A stretch of DNA of 64,000 nucleotides, taken from NCBI GenBank assembly GCA_950295325.1, contig OX485805.1, positions 15,797,501 to 15,861,500 of the forward strand, given 5' to 3'. The notes below the pieces were generated by a model, which saw only the letters and a program-made list of their open reading frames with translations, was not told where the DNA came from and ran no database searches. This DNA is from Polytrichum commune. Its lineage: Eukaryota; Streptophyta; Polytrichopsida; Polytrichales; Polytrichaceae. This document shows, piece after piece, positions 46,310 through 60,300 of this stretch (the stretch's first letter is position 1; the number at the start of each line of letters is the position of its first letter). The position numbers were made by a program, and so were the translations under genes.

Positions 46310-48300
46310 GGGTATAATCTCCAAAGCCACGTATGTATTTAAAATTTGTGCTAATTGCCTAATTTGGTGAACGTGCCCCTATATTTATAAACACTTTGAT
46401 GTAGACTCTTATTTTTGCTATAAATGACACAAGTGATGATATTACAAAAGGGAAAAGTTCAGCTCGGAGGTTGAAATGAAACAAAACTTCAATAATCTAG
46501 GACTTGCTTGGCAACAGACAACCTTTTGGATGCTCCATATAACCATGAAAGGAATGTTGAGAATCTTTACTTTGCATAGAGAAAGAAAGAAAGAAAAAGG
46601 ACGTTGGCTTTGCTGACGTGAAGTTGGCCCATTGGCCATACACTTGTCTTGTCTGACTGGAGAAGATAGTGGTGCATGGTTAGTGCCTATCAGTGGTGGA
46701 TAGGTGGCCCCCCTGTAGGGGAAATGAAAAATGGGGAAAGGAGCGGTAGGAGCATTCTACCTACAAAAAATATGATATTTAGTGTTAGATACACTAAATA
46801 CGAACACTACACTAAATATCACTAACCCTATGAAAGTAAGTAACATTAAATGTAAACTCAAACACTAAATATCATCTATGGTAATATGTGAAAGTTACAT
46901 GCACGAATTTAGTGTTTAGTAGGAAAGAGGTGGCAACAAGGAAGGCGGCGGCGGCGCATTTATGTCTAACACTAATTATCAAAGAATTGAAAATTAGTGT
47001 TGAGCATAGTAGGGTGGTAAAACACTAAATCTAATCAAGCACTTAATATCATATTTGGTGAGTGGTGATTTTTCACAAGGTCCCTAACATGTCCAAGGAC
47101 ATGTTCATAAAAAAATTAAAAAAAATTAAAAATTAAAATCAATGGACAAGTTTTTAGAAAATGAACCGGTTTTTGGACGTGTCAAATTCACTTTGGACGG
47201 GTTCTAAAATAAATAAAATAAATATTGATAATTTCCTCCAAAAAAAATGGTACAAATATCAATTACATTATGTCATATATGACATGTGAATATAAGCATA
47301 ATGCAATCAAACCACTAATACCCAATCAAAATATCAGGAAATATGAGGAGAAGACAATGCACTTGAAGAAGATGGAGGGGGCTGAAGAATGGCTGGAGCT
47401 GGTGAAGGAGTGTTCCACAGTGCCTGCCATGTCCCTCTTGTCATCGCCAATCCGAGGTAATACATCATGATCTCCACCTCAATTAATATCCATCTGATGA
47501 AGAGAATGGCAAGGTTGATATAAATTTATATCAACTGCAATATGCTGAACTGTGATATATGATCATCATCAATAGGCATCTTAGAGACATCAAGGTATGG
47601 TATGTTATAATTTTGTGAATTGATAGTGACTCAAGACAAATACACTATAGCTGCAAAAAAACCTGGTTGCAGATGGTATAATTATGAACTAGCAGTGCTA
47701 GCTGATCATGCTCATCTATTATGAGGATGCATATATACAGGAATGATATTGTTTGGTAAAATTTATGGCTGAACAAGCAGCATGGGAGTGTGCCAAAGGC
47801 CACAAAGTCGATCTGGTGTCAATATGTCCAGCCGTCACAATGTGAACCATGCTTGAGCCGAGTGTCAACCAACGTAGCACATATATCCTCAAATTCCTCA
47901 CTGGGAATATATATATATATTCTTCATGAATACATCACATGCGTCACTCTTCAATTCCTGCAGAGCTGAATCTCCAACAATTTCCTACTGTAGTTCTTGT
48001 TTGATTAAGCCTCACATTTGAATGACATGTGGACCACTCACAGGGTCAGCCATCACATGCACAAACCTCTATCAAGCATACACCGATGTAGAGTTCGTTG
48101 CGGAAGCACACCTCCTAGCCTAGAAAACACTGATGGCTTTAGGTAGGTATATGTGTGCCAAGTGGTCTCTGCATCGCAACCAACTTGTTGACACTATGTG
48201 TAGCATTGCTCCCAATTACTCAGTCCCCACAAGGTGAGCATGCACAGATCAAGGCAATGCAAATATTGCCATAACCTCCTCACCCATATCACACAAATGA
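46310..48300. other. Intergenic stretch with one MITE
   Basis: Besides the 'cactaaat' element at 46771-47065, nothing is supported. The frames at 46442-46639 and 47225-47470 show no known motif. A short AT run lies near 47909-47922. Confidence 0.45.
46771..47065 (+). mobile_element. 'cactaaat' foldback MITE, long form, copy 2
   Basis: This stretch reads 'atttagtgttagatacacta', 'ctacactaaatatcac', 'ctatggtaatatgtgaaagt' and 'caaagaattgaaaattagtg', the same order as the reverse complement of 18050-18430. A shorter related fragment lies at 41705-41815. Inverted ACACTAAAT motifs occur throughout. The middle carries a GGC run (about 46942-46957). Confidence 0.7.
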
Positions 48301-48304
48301 CATG

Positions 48305-49230
48305 GTTTAGGTTCGGAATTTGCACTAAACTTCAATCAAAAGAGACAAAGTTGTAGGGTTTAGGAATTGGTATCTAAGATCAATCCACAAAGATAGAGGT
48401 TCGGGGTTCAAAAATTCAGTTCAAACATCAATCCACAAAGTCAAAGGTTCAAGATTTAGGAATTGGTATCAAACATCAATCCACAAAGTCAGAAGTTCAA
48501 GGTTTAGGGATTGGTATTAAACATCAATCCACAAGGACAGAGGTTCAAGATTCAAGATTTCACATCAAACTATAGTCCACAGTCAGAGGTTCAAGATTTA
48601 GGAATTGGTATCAAACATCAATCCACAAAGTTAGAAGTTCAAGGTTTAGGGATTGGTATTAAATATCAATCCACAAAGACAGAGGTTCAAGATTCAAGAT
48701 TTCACATCAAACTATAGTCCACAAAGACAAAGGTTCAAGATTTAGGAAATTGTAGCACACATCAATCCGTAACAACGGAGGTTTGAGGTTTAGGAATTGG
48801 TATCCAACTTCAACCCACACAGACGGAGGTTCAAGGTTAAGGAATCGGTATCCAACTCCAATCCACAAGGACGGAGGTTCAGGGTTAAGGGATTGATATC
48901 CAACTTCAATCCACAAAGATGGAGGTTCAGGGTTAAGGGATTGGTATCCAACTTCAATCCACACAGACAGAGGTTCAAGGTTAAGGGATTGGTATCAAAC
49001 ATCAATCCACAAAGACAGAGGTTCAAGGTTTAGGAATTGGTATCCAACTTCAATCCACAAAGATGGAGGTTCAGGGGTAAGGGATTGGTATCCAACTTCG
49101 ATCCACACAGACAAAGGTTCAAGGTTAAGGGATTGGTATCAAACATCAATCCACAAAGACAAAGGTTCAAGGTTTAGGAATTGGTATCCAACTTCAATCC
49201 ACAAAGACATAGGTTCAAGGTTAAGGAATA
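48305..49230. repeat. 48-bp minisatellite, about 19 units
   Basis: The unit resembles 'ggttcaagGTTTAGGAATTG' + 'gtatccaacttcaatccaca' + 'aagacaga'. Many units are 48 bp (16 codons), so frames on both strands stay open and give 16-residue repeats (LWIEVGYQSLNPEPPS). These are not believed to be genes. A three-unit higher-order block of about 142 bp is repeated at about 48491 and 48633. Confidence 0.92.
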
Positions 49231-49859
49231 TTCTTAGATGTTGAACCTTTCAAATGAATTTGAGTAGATAATGATGAAGACCTCTTACACACACCTTACC
49301 CTGATTAAGATGGAAAGGGAGCACTCTTATATTGCTCAAGATATTCATGCTATGATTCTCAGTGACATCCTCAACAATTATAACAAGATCTTTGTATGTG
49401 TATTTCCCACCTTATTAGGATAGTCAAACTTGCATTCACTAGAACAAAGACACGTTACCAGACAAGGGCTATCTCACAAAATTGGTAACAATGAACTCTA
49501 ACAAACTAAACACTTTTCATTCTTGATGTGCCAAAATTATGCTTTAAGATTTGTGCAGCTACTCATAGTAGAAATTACCATACTACTTAGCTCATCAGCT
49601 CAAGCAGCTAAGGTACTATTGTATGTGTGCTCAGAACCAACACTGAACCTGAAATCAGTCCTATGTACTGTACTTCCGTGAGACATTTGGGGGCATCACA
49701 GGTGAGAAGTTGGTGGTAGATTAGTGTTGGTTTTTAAGTATGCCTGCCTTAAACTACATAGTAAGCTAAGGAAAGACCATCAGACACTCAACAAATGCAA
49801 ATGAATGAGGACATCAGGGAACATGACCACATTGTCACAAATTTAAGGTGAACTTGAAT

Positions 49860-52800
49860 TTACAAAGGTTTGGGGGTGGTGGCGCTTGAGAGCATGTCAT
49901 GACATGTGCCGTCAAGAAGGCTCACAACGCAATCAACTACACGGCGTTCAGCCTCTGTCCGGGTGTGACCACTGACCCACCGTGAGAGTATTGCGTCAAA
50001 GTCATGCCGGAGTTGTAAGAGAAGAAATCCTGCACGCCGATCTATGTGAAACTTCAACCACCCTTCGACTTCAAGTTGCATCCAGTCTCCATTTAACATT
50101 GGATTATTGGCGACTCCCGCCGTATCCTTACTAATTATAACATTCCACCCTAAGAGAACCACAGCCAAGGGTGGCAACAGAGTGCAGCCACGCACAAAAA
50201 CTTGACTAGTTTGGATTTTTTCTTGATATACTAAGTAGTAGCTCAAATGGGTGTTTAGATGTTTCTCCGAGAGTACAGAAGTGGGGTGAAGGAAGACACG
50301 ACCACCGGATCCACGGAATCCTAATCTCCATCTATAAGCATGTTTCGTTGCAGTTTTCATTCCCTTACTCTCTCTACAAATCTCAGACCGAACAATGTTG
50401 GGATAAAGACCAGCCGCTAGGAGTGACCTTGCCACATGGCTGCTAACAATAGGATTTGGCACATAGGATTCATAGAGGCCTGCGTCCACGAGCGTCCATT
50501 CGAACTGGGACCTCATACCTGCAAACAAAATCATGTCAAAATACTAATCAATCAGATGTCCAGCAGATTACTGAGTTAATATCATCTGAACTAAAAGCTG
50601 AAGATCTACCACCAAAAGAGATTCTAGACTCTTTTAAACCCAGAGCTTGTTGAAACTTGTAAAGAAGTAAGCACTACTTATTTGTCGTTTCAAACAAGAC
50701 ACAAAACTGAGAATAGAAAATTGGTATGGGGATCACTTGTAGACTAATTTTCGCTCCTGAAATAGCTCACAGGATCATACCTGCAATAAGTCTCATGGTC
50801 AGGGGGGACAAGAAACTCTTCTCACAGAAGAATTGCCCTTGATTTGCAGACTTGGCAGACACCCATTGTTCATATGCATTAACAAGGGCTAATTGATCAC
50901 TCCCATAGGCAACTCCAACACCAAAACTCTCCCGCATTCGATCAGCCTCATCTCGCCGCGCAACAGGTGAAACAAAAGGGTCCCGAAAACAAGCAGCCGC
51001 CGCGATCGTGAGGAGGGGGTCTAGGCACCCAAGTAATGCCCCATACACCAACATTTTACCAAATCTCGGATGGACCGTCAGCTTTGCCAGGGTTTTCCCA
51101 AGTGCAGTGAGGTTTTGCGTTTCATCAATGGCACCCAGTTCTTGTAGAACCTGAATGGCAGCATACACAAATGTGGCTCTTGGAGGTTGGAGTGCCTTTG
51201 ATAAGAATGTCGCAATGTCACTCATTCCTCCTATTTCCATTCCTCTAAGACTTACTTCTGGAGGTGTGGTGCTGGACCCTGCTTTTGCTGCCACCTACCT
51301 CACAGTTATCGATGGTGCCGTTAAAAATGAACCTTCAATTGGAATCCATCAATATAAATCAAGATACCTACTCAGTATAGCCTACTTTTCTTCATTAAAA
51401 ATCTGAATTGGTGTTAATGTTCTATGGTGGTGGATACCAGGCTCTCCTATAAATTAAGACATAAACCAGTACAAAATGAGAGTTATGTATTGCTGTACAG
51501 AGTTGTAAACGAATACTGTTGGAATCCAGTGACATTTTCTTTCCAAAGTTACATGCATGAGAGAATCCTTTTGCAATATGAATCATGTGTGCTTACCACA
51601 TCGGGAGAAACGATGGCTTTGATCTGCAGGCAAAGTTCTTCAAGGGGAATGCGCTGCATTTCAGGAATTTGATGCTCCAGCATGTTCACAAATGTCTGCA
51701 GTCAGAGAGAAATTGATTGTTTTTCACCTCCCATTTTCTACTCTACAGAGATGATATCTAAGCTTTGTTCTAGATGTATGTCTAGTAAATAAACAATTGC
51801 TGCATATGGCACCTTCTTATTGGTTGAAATTTACTTTGTAGAACAAATAAATAGATCTCTAGATAAATCTAGTGCATTTCGCCTGCTCACGGGGTTCTAG
51901 TATTATTATCGAAATGATAATGTGCATGATGATAGTGGAGACCCACACATACCGTTTGAGTATATAAACGGAAGCAAAACCCGGCCTGAACTCGTCCTGC
52001 CCGTCCTTGCCTCTGCCTTGCACTTGCTTGGGATGTCCACTGCACATCAGTAATGAGAAAACATAGAAATGATGACTCGAACTTCACATGCTGAGTGTAC
52101 AGCCATGTGAGGTTTTATTGATGATTGATGAATGTACATTAGAATGCAGTGTTACCATGAACCTTAACCACTAAAGCCATCTACTTTTGACACCACAGAA
52201 AAGTTCGGTTTGGACATCTGGACCTCCTGGCTCAACCAACTTTCATCATTTATCACATCACTATGAAATTCTATGCATACATCAAGTGGACCAGAAACAC
52301 ACCTGCACACGCACAGTCGTCATGTTGCGAGATGCATCAAAGTGCTTCTCTTTGATTTTTCCGCAGTCCACCACGTACACTACATCATCGATGGTGACAC
52401 TTGTCTCTGCTATGTTGGTGGCTAATACAACCTGTATTCTGCACCTTGTAAGTCTTATCTTTGTAAAAGCTGCTTTGGACTCCAAAGTGAAGTTGAACAT
52501 ATCAGACAATGTGTTCATTTGCAATCCAATTTTGAAGGATGACTACACTGTAGGAGGCGTTTCCTAAGCTTGTCACTATGAATCATAAAATACCACCACC
52601 TAGACTAACAAGTTCCAATCACTCCGCAATCACACTAAATATTGTATTTTAGTGTCACTTACTATTTGGAATTACAAAATGTTATAACTATTTACTGTAT
52701 TTCTCAAATTTTGCCGACGAAGGTCAAATTGGTTGTTTGGACATTAAAAAACATTAACATCTTTACTTGGTAAGAAATTACATTAATAGTAAAAAGATAT

Positions 52801-55800
52801 AGCATTGTGTAATCCCAAATAGTAAGTGACACTAAATACAATTTTTAGTAGAGTTTCATCATGAATTAATCTATCATGAATGGTCCCAAAAACTACTCTC
52901 TAGAAACTCTGTCCATACCAAGATCCAGTAACAATTTAAGCACCTTCCTTGAAAGAACAATATAGTCACGACTGTGAAGGTGTTGACACCAAACAATGGT
53001 AAACTAAATCATCAACTGAAAAAGTAGCACTGATCTCCATCACTGCACCTTAAGAAAAGTCAGTATCTAACCTTTCGCAAGCCAAGTGGTGCACGAGAAA
53101 AGGCTGCCCGCTGCTCGCCAGCAGGCAGTTGTGAGTGTAGTGGAACTAGCATCAAAAACCGGCTAGCTGGTGACTTTAGCAGTCGATCTCGGACCATAGA
53201 TATGGAGTCCCAGCCCTAAAAATCTCACAAAGATTTTTTCACCAATGAAATCATGTTAATAATCAGTGATGGCAGAGAAGCATTTAGAGTAATAGATTGA
53301 ATCCCCGAAATAGAAAACTTATGGGGATCACTCGCATTGATGCATATGAAGCATTCCTCACATATCCTAAGCAGCAAAATAGTTATTAAACACCCTAGGC
53401 AAAAATAACTTGGTCTTACAGGAAGGAAGCAGAGAATAGCACCCTCGCCTTGTGCAAAGAACTGAGCCAGCCATGTGATAACTGATACAGCCAGGTCCAC
53501 ATCCACGTCATCCTCATCAAGGCTGCCACCACGAGCTAGCCTGGAGGCTGGCAAACTATATTGACCCATAAGCGGAGGCAGGTCTTCGAGGCTGTAAACC
53601 TTCACTGGATGCGTCATTCCAGGTATGGACACCAAAGGACAGCCTCCAAAATACCTGTGCATGTCATTGAAAATGGTTGAACATGTTGTCTGGGGTTTTT
53701 TCTGTTCTATAATTTGCGCATTTCTGGCTACCTACACACAGTATCATTTGTAAAGCATGGTGATGCCATTGTACATCACCGTGCAGCAAATGCAAAGCTT
53801 ATCACATCTAGCAATTTGAACAAAGAACATGTGGAATTGGCCAGGCATCTTATGTTTACTGTGAAGTTGAAAACATAATAATACTAAAGGCTTCAGTTCA
53901 GAAGTCAAATCATGCTCGTGGTTCCATGTATACCAAGAACAGCCACTTGATGTCATAATCATCCTAAAGTAAGCCTTTTGTACATGATCACAAAAACCCC
54001 TAAAGTCAAAGGCCATTGTTGAATGCATGCATCATGATTGTACATTACAAATTGTCACAGTAACTTCCCTATTTCATATACACATGAAATTTCCATTCTC
54101 CACTTGACCTGACTCAAGTTGAGACTTTTCATGGGACCTAGAAATAGAAGTTAAGTGAATCAGAAGCGAAGATAGTGACACCACAAATGAATCCTACCTG
54201 GTGAACACAGATGCGTCGAGAGTAGCACTCATAACAACCACCCGTAATTTTGGATGGTAATTGAGAAGCTCTCGTACTATGACAAGCAAGAAATCAGTGT
54301 CCACATCTCGCTCATGCACTTCATCAATCATCACATGGCTCACACCTGCCAACCCATCTGCTCTCTACCAGCCCCAACCCCATACTACAATATCAAACCA
54401 GGATTCCAGATAGTCTACGTTATGAAGTTCAGAAATCCATGTGAAACCAGTACAGCTCTATCTAAGTTGGGCTACTCTATGTCAGAACCCAAGTTCTTGC
54501 ATCATGGAAACATCATGGAAAGAAGACTGAAAAAAGCGCTATTCCAATGTAGATCCTGCAGTCATTGAGTACGGTTTCAAGAGCTACCTGCAAGCGGCGT
54601 AACAATATGCCAGTTGTGCAATACAGGATGCTGCCTCGAGGTCTTGGTTGTGCACTTTCAAGCCGAATGACATAACCAACACTTTTACCCACAGCTTCTC
54701 CACGCTCCCAGGCCACACGCTCTGCAACACTGCATGTAGTGACTAGAATCAGCAAGAGGAAATTTTATCCACTGAAAAGAAAACCTCAAACCAGATAGAT
54801 ACAAAACAAAGTACTACTATTTGCATACATTGTTTTAGAAACGCATTGTAACAAATGGTTGGTCGGCTTAAGAGAGAGAAAGTCTACCTGATAGCTGCTA
54901 TTCTACGGGGCTGTGTCACAACAATATGTACTTCAGCACCTGACCCTTGTAGCTCTGCTTCCTCCAATACAAATTGCGGTACCTGTGGCTTCCAGAGGTC
55001 AGGAAAATTCTTCAAAACAATGGGAGGAACTAAAGCAATAGGAGACTGGAGACTGTGCCCCACAGAGTGATTTCCCTTCCAAGAACAAGGACTACAGTCT
55101 GTATGTAAGTAATTGCACCACCCACAATATCAAAATTTGTTGAAATGTAGAACTGGTGTAAGAAACTAGGAGCAACACAACGCACTACAAGTAAGTAAGT
55201 TCATCTATATCACAGACTGTGATCATCCACATTGCAAAGGACATCTGGACATTTATTAGGTATGCAGGACAGGGATGGACCACTGTGGTCATCCTCATTT
55301 GCCCACCTAGTTGTAGACTTCTTCAAGGCCTCGGCCTTAACCTGGAATGATTTGAAAAACTTAGAACCCATAGTAACACATTATCACATAGAACAACTAG
55401 ACAACAATAGTGTATATATCCCACAAACTAGCTATATAGGACCGTAGGAGCAGGTTACTAGATCATTGCTGCTCTAGTAACCTTTTCAGTTTTTCAGTGC
55501 AGGTTTCTATCCTCATTATATTGGACCTTGTATGTTACTCTCACGTTACTCAATAATGCCTCTAGTATTCTATACAGAATGAGGATTAGATAAGTAATAG
55601 TTAAGGGTGCAAAACACAACAAACTGGAACACTAACCTGGGTGGTTTTTCCACAACCTGTTTCCCCAGTCAGGACCACAACACTGTTGCTTGACACAGCC
55701 TCAATGACTTTTTGTCGTTCCCTCCATGCAGGTAATGCTTGGCGTGCCCTCCTTTGCTCCAAAAATTCTGGTGATACTAATCTCTTACGTGCCTCTAACC

Positions 55801-58476
55801 TCATAATTGCATTCTCAGTACCCAATTGCTCTTTTGAAATAGGTGTGAATGTGGGGTTGTGTGAAAACCTTGGATTTGACCTACTTGAAGGAGACACTGA
55901 GCCCTGTGGTTCCCAAGTAGCATGTGAAACATCTGAGTGATACTTTTGCAAAGCATCCTCCATCATTGCTAGCTCCTCATCTCGAAGGCCTACTATAGCC
56001 AGCTGCTCATTTTGCTGCAATTAAGCCAACATCCCTTACTGACCTCAGATTTTTAGAAAACCTTGTCTTCTCCATCAGTTTCTTCACATCAGTATTCTCT
56101 AAGGATAAGCATGTGTTCTGCTAGAATTAGAGCCCTTCACGTTCAGTCTTTAATATCAATCATTTATTAAAAACTGACGATCTAAACGTAGTGGAGCTGC
56201 AACTCTATCTTTCATGTCTTCATTGCAGTGACTATATCACTCCTCTAGGTTCAGAATATTAGCCAAAACATTACCAGTGAGCTACTACATCATGTTTTCT
56301 TCCAAGCATCAATCCAAGCCAAATATAAGTCCCTCCATGTCGAGGACCTTTAATATTGACTTGGAATTTCATAGATGTACTTAAAAATCTTTGTCCACTT
56401 CAAAGTGCACCTTTCAATAATGTGGCTCTCTAGTAGATCTATTTTTGTTTCATACTCCCTGCAAAGTATATTCTCCAAAAAAATCTTGCCAAATAAAATA
56501 AAATGATCAGCTCAAAGCTCTGACTAATCAGGAAAAAGGAAACCTGTTGAATCTCCACAGCTTTTTTGATGGAGGTGAACGGAACAGCATTAGACGATGG
56601 AGAAGCCACCTTTTCGTTAGGTTTCTGAAGTAATCCCAGCTGATGGAGTTTTTCACATGCCGCAGTGCAGCATGCGCGCTCTGCTTCAGCTTTGTTGTGA
56701 CCTTGACCTACTGCAATATAGACATCTCCTTTGTTTCCCAATGGTACTGTTAACTCTGCAACAAAACTCTGCTTGATCACCAGACCCATACAACCTAGCG
56801 TGTTAGTCACATAATCCCTTAAACACTTTTAGCATTTTCATACTAATTGTGTATTGTCACTTTATACTGGATGACATGAAATCTTCATCAAACTCTTTCC
56901 ATGTTACTCTGTGTCCATGTATCAAGAAGAATAACATTGCAAAACAACAAGCTATCACTAATTACTAAAAGTCACATCACAATCTATATTCATGTTGTAC
57001 AATTTCGAAAATACCATATGCATGAGAGGGCCAAATCGGACTCCAAAATTGTTTAGGGGTTCGATTACAAGCTATGAGGATCCATGTTACTTAACAAAAT
57101 ACAGCACTTCACAAATTACAGAAAAAACATTAATAAGCATAACTAAGGACAGCATACTTTGGCATGATCAGGTCCAGAAGAGCGCAGAGTGATTGGTAAA
57201 GCACGAGCATTTCCACCGCAACAGACATCTCGAAAAGCTACACTGGTTACAAGTGTGTTTTTTGGGTTGTCGCCCCATCCTGCACTTGCAGAATTGCTCT
57301 TTTTGACTCCCAGAAGAAGACCTTGTTCCTGCAGCACCTTTCAGAGCAGTAAGCATCTAGGACACAATGTCATGCAAATTAAATCAGATATGCCAAAGTG
57401 TCAACAACATAAGAATTTATAGGCCATGCAATCTTCAAAGACTGCATCTGTATTTAATAGATAGGTAGTACATATCTCTGCTTCCAGATATTGCTCACTT
57501 TGGTGTGCAAATCTATGTGGCTTTAAAGGATAAACAGTTCCTATTGTTGCAAAGATCTATTGATTTATCTTAAAGAATGCAAAACAATGCCCGTCCAAAG
57601 GGCATTGCAGACATGGAATGTCTCCGTTGGCAAGATTAGGACACAATGAAGCACTAAAATTGGGATCAGAACTACCCACCTGCCTACTTTTACAATTTTA
57701 TGTGTTTTTCCCTTTCAAAAGACAGTATGCATTGCTCAAGATTTGAAAGTCCTCCCTGTTGCAAAACTGCACATGAATTGAGCGAAGAGATCTGAAGACT
57801 ATTTACTTACTTGCAATTGCTTACAAGCATGAATGGCAGCAACTCTTTCAGATTCCTTTTTGGTTCGAGCCACTCCAATCCCAAAAGACTCCGTTCCATC
57901 CTGGCCCACAACAAGAAGGATCCACTACACCAAGTCATACATTGTACACGAAAATATCCAACTCATTACTGCATTCCTCAATTGAATGAATTATAGCAAT
58001 TAAAACACTAATAGAGCAGTAGTCTCCTATCAACGTGAGCAATCCTTGAAAGCTTAATGTTATGAACTTCCAAACGACATCCATATGAAGTTGATAAAGT
58101 GGCAATGAAGTGATCAATTCCTTTGAGTGAATGTTATTCATAAGCTTTCACCTCAGAAATAGTTTTTAGTCCATCACAGCACTTGGTCATAAGTAAGAAA
58201 GCACAAGGCAGATTTGCTTCTTGTGTAAATCATCACAGGAGCCAAGTATACCGGGAATAATAGCCGAATTTCTGCCCGGTATTGAGTGTCTGGAGAGGTC
58301 CCAAGTAATGTCGAAGTGATAGGTAGCTGGTGCTGTGTAAGCCCTTCAAAGAGAGGAGATTCTGCAAGCAAAAGCTTGGGATTGCCTTGGATCATACTAT
58401 TGATATAGGCCGCTTGGGCATCAGATCGTTTCCTCTTGTTGCCATCGGGCCCCGATCCTAAGACCCCCCGGTTCAT
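49860..58476 (-). CDS. DExH-box ATP-dependent RNA helicase with N-terminal dsRNA-binding domains, 15 exons, 1127 aa
   Basis: Exons (5' to 3'): 58476-58252, 57924-57811, 57328-57158, 56768-56544, 56014-55637, 54982-54888, 54729-54588, 54364-54198, 53654-53420, 53215-53072, 52431-52303, 52039-51953, 51695-51597, 51294-50781, 50518-49860. Every intron starts GT and ends AG, and the frame holds throughout. Two dsRNA-binding domains occupy about residues 62-113 and 160-220 (GPDHAK...[18 protein letters not shown]). Helicase motifs: [11 protein letters not shown] (362-371), Ia TQPRRIA, II DEVH (464-467), III SAT (496-498), V ATNIAETS (about 636), [10 protein letters not shown] (684-691). The HA2 (VLQELGAID...[21 protein letters not shown]) and OB-fold regions follow. 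This is the DHX9/DHX36/DHX57 group, RNA-stimulated ATPases that unwind duplex or quadruplex RNA. The exact orthologue is undecided. The start ATG (MNRGVLGSG) was chosen because the open frame upstream has no ATG. Confidence 0.93.
52628..52855. mobile_element. 'ctacactaaatattg' foldback MITE in helicase intron 10
   Basis: The left CACTAAATATTGTATTTTAG and the reverse complement of the right CTACTAAAAATTGTATTTAG both continue into GTGTCACTTACTATTTGG. It is highly similar to 23447-23669, including the interior 'caacca/caaattggttgtttgg' part. It lies wholly inside the intron between exons 10 and 11 and leaves both splice sites intact. Confidence 0.82.
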
Positions 58477-60300
58477 GGTCACTTAATATAAATCCAGATT
58501 GTTCGCCACCTATAAACCAATGTTCTTCAAGGATCATGTAAGCTGACGTGTTTAGGATACAAGTGGATTGTTGGTTTGCAGCCAAACACTGGCTGAGGAA
58601 GCTTGATTATATTTTCAAGCCAAATATTCCTTTCTCCTGCTGCTTTTAGTTCTTATATTGTTTGTTTCCTGCACAAAAGTGGATAAGACTTCAACTCAAT
58701 GTATGAGATTGCACTTGAAACAATCTAAGGAGTCATCAAATCAACATCATGTGACATAACTGAAGACAATGTTACATTATTCCAGATTGAAAGTTCAGCT
58801 CAAGTTTGAAGGTGATCAGCTCATTGAGATGTTGGTATGTGTGGAAGAACGTTTGAAGGGGCATCCAAAGCACTATAGGGTAGTTCATCATCTGTATGCT
58901 CATTAGGGTGAATTGCACCCTAATTAGGGTGTCAGAAAGTCTGGCAGTAAGCTTTAGTGAGCTTTGAAAGGAGCTCACTCCGTCGCCGTTCTCAAAACTA
59001 CCCTGCACGGAACCACAAAATTTACAAGCTCAAAAACAGTAATCTTCTTTGGTCTGAACATTGCATCTCACCATCTTCTTTCTTGGAAATCTGTATCATA
59101 TCCTCATCAACATATTTGATCTCTTGCCTCTGGAATGCCTCATTTCTCTCTATTGCTGATCACCCTCAGGTAAGAGCACCGTTGGGTATGTAGGGTAAAA
59201 TGTGCTCCTCGGAAATATAACCCAGCAGGGTTCTAGGGTTCAAAAGATTCAGTGCAAACTCAAGATTCAATCCCAAGATTTCAAATCCGCGACAATGAGA
59301 AATGTCCCCATCTACCTTATTAGGGTCATCAAGATCTCACAGGGGAACACATAATCACACAGAACCAGCTCCCCTCCATATTTTCAAATACCAAGTCATG
59401 GATCTTAACCGGCCCATTTCCAAGTGCATTCTCAACACAGACAGATCACCACAAAAAAAGATGAACTAAGCCTCTCCAATCCACGATTCTCCCTTGTCAA
59501 GAATACTCAGCTGGGCTTCTTTCCTGAGACAGGATGATGACTCTACCACTTTGGTCTACTTCAAACTTCACCATCAACTCAAAAAACCCGCAACATAATT
59601 TCACAAGACCCCAATGACTAATTAATCAAATGGGAACTTACTTGCACCGATGCACAGCTCAAGTAGTGTTCGGAAACAAAGTAACAAAGCGTCATCATAA
59701 AGTGAGCCAACAAAAGCATGGGTTATGTATGGGTCATAGTTTAACCTTCTACAACATACATACTCAATCATAAACCTTCGACATAGCACGAAAGGGAATT
59801 CCCGGAGTTGAATGCAATCGACCTAAAACTCAAACATCCTCACAGAAAGAATTGTGAACTTTCAAAAACAAATGCAAAACAAAATAAGAGAAAAATCATC
59901 CAGCACAAATGGCATACAGAATTCTGCAGGCAACAGCTGGGGATGAGACCTCCAACTTATTGGAAGAAATCGGAGGAAATATGGAGCCAACCCAATAGTG
60001 CATTGGAGAGGAGGAGATAGTATAGAACATTAACGAACAGGAAGCAATTTCAAAGTTGGAGGAGGTAGTGAGAAAAGAGGAAAACACAAACCAAAGGGTA
60101 GCGACTTCAATCCTGGACCAAAACTTGCGAGCTTTGTTCCCACTGGTGCGTTGCGAGGATGTCGATGCGATGGAGATGAGCAAATCGAAATTGTGCAAGG
60201 CGAGATGTGGTGAGAGCGAGAGAGAGAGCAGCCGGCGACGCTGTAGAGCAATTTCCGTAAGACCGGTACATACTCAGCAGAATACTGCCCCACTACCGGG
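58477..60300 (-). promoter_or_regulatory. Upstream region of the helicase gene; possible untranslated first exon
   Basis: The block at about 60030-60250 reads on the minus strand as a CT-rich leader (with CTCTCTCTCTCGCTCTC) followed by mixed sequence, which resembles a plant transcription start region. The coding start at 58476 could then be joined by an intron in the 5' leader. No protein is supported here; the 132-codon minus frame has no conserved motif. Splice sites cannot be fixed without transcripts. Confidence 0.3.

Noticed and set aside
48707-49033. Periodic 16-residue proteins on both strands
   Set aside because: The 48-bp unit keeps all frames open by arithmetic. No start context, splice logic or conservation supports a gene.
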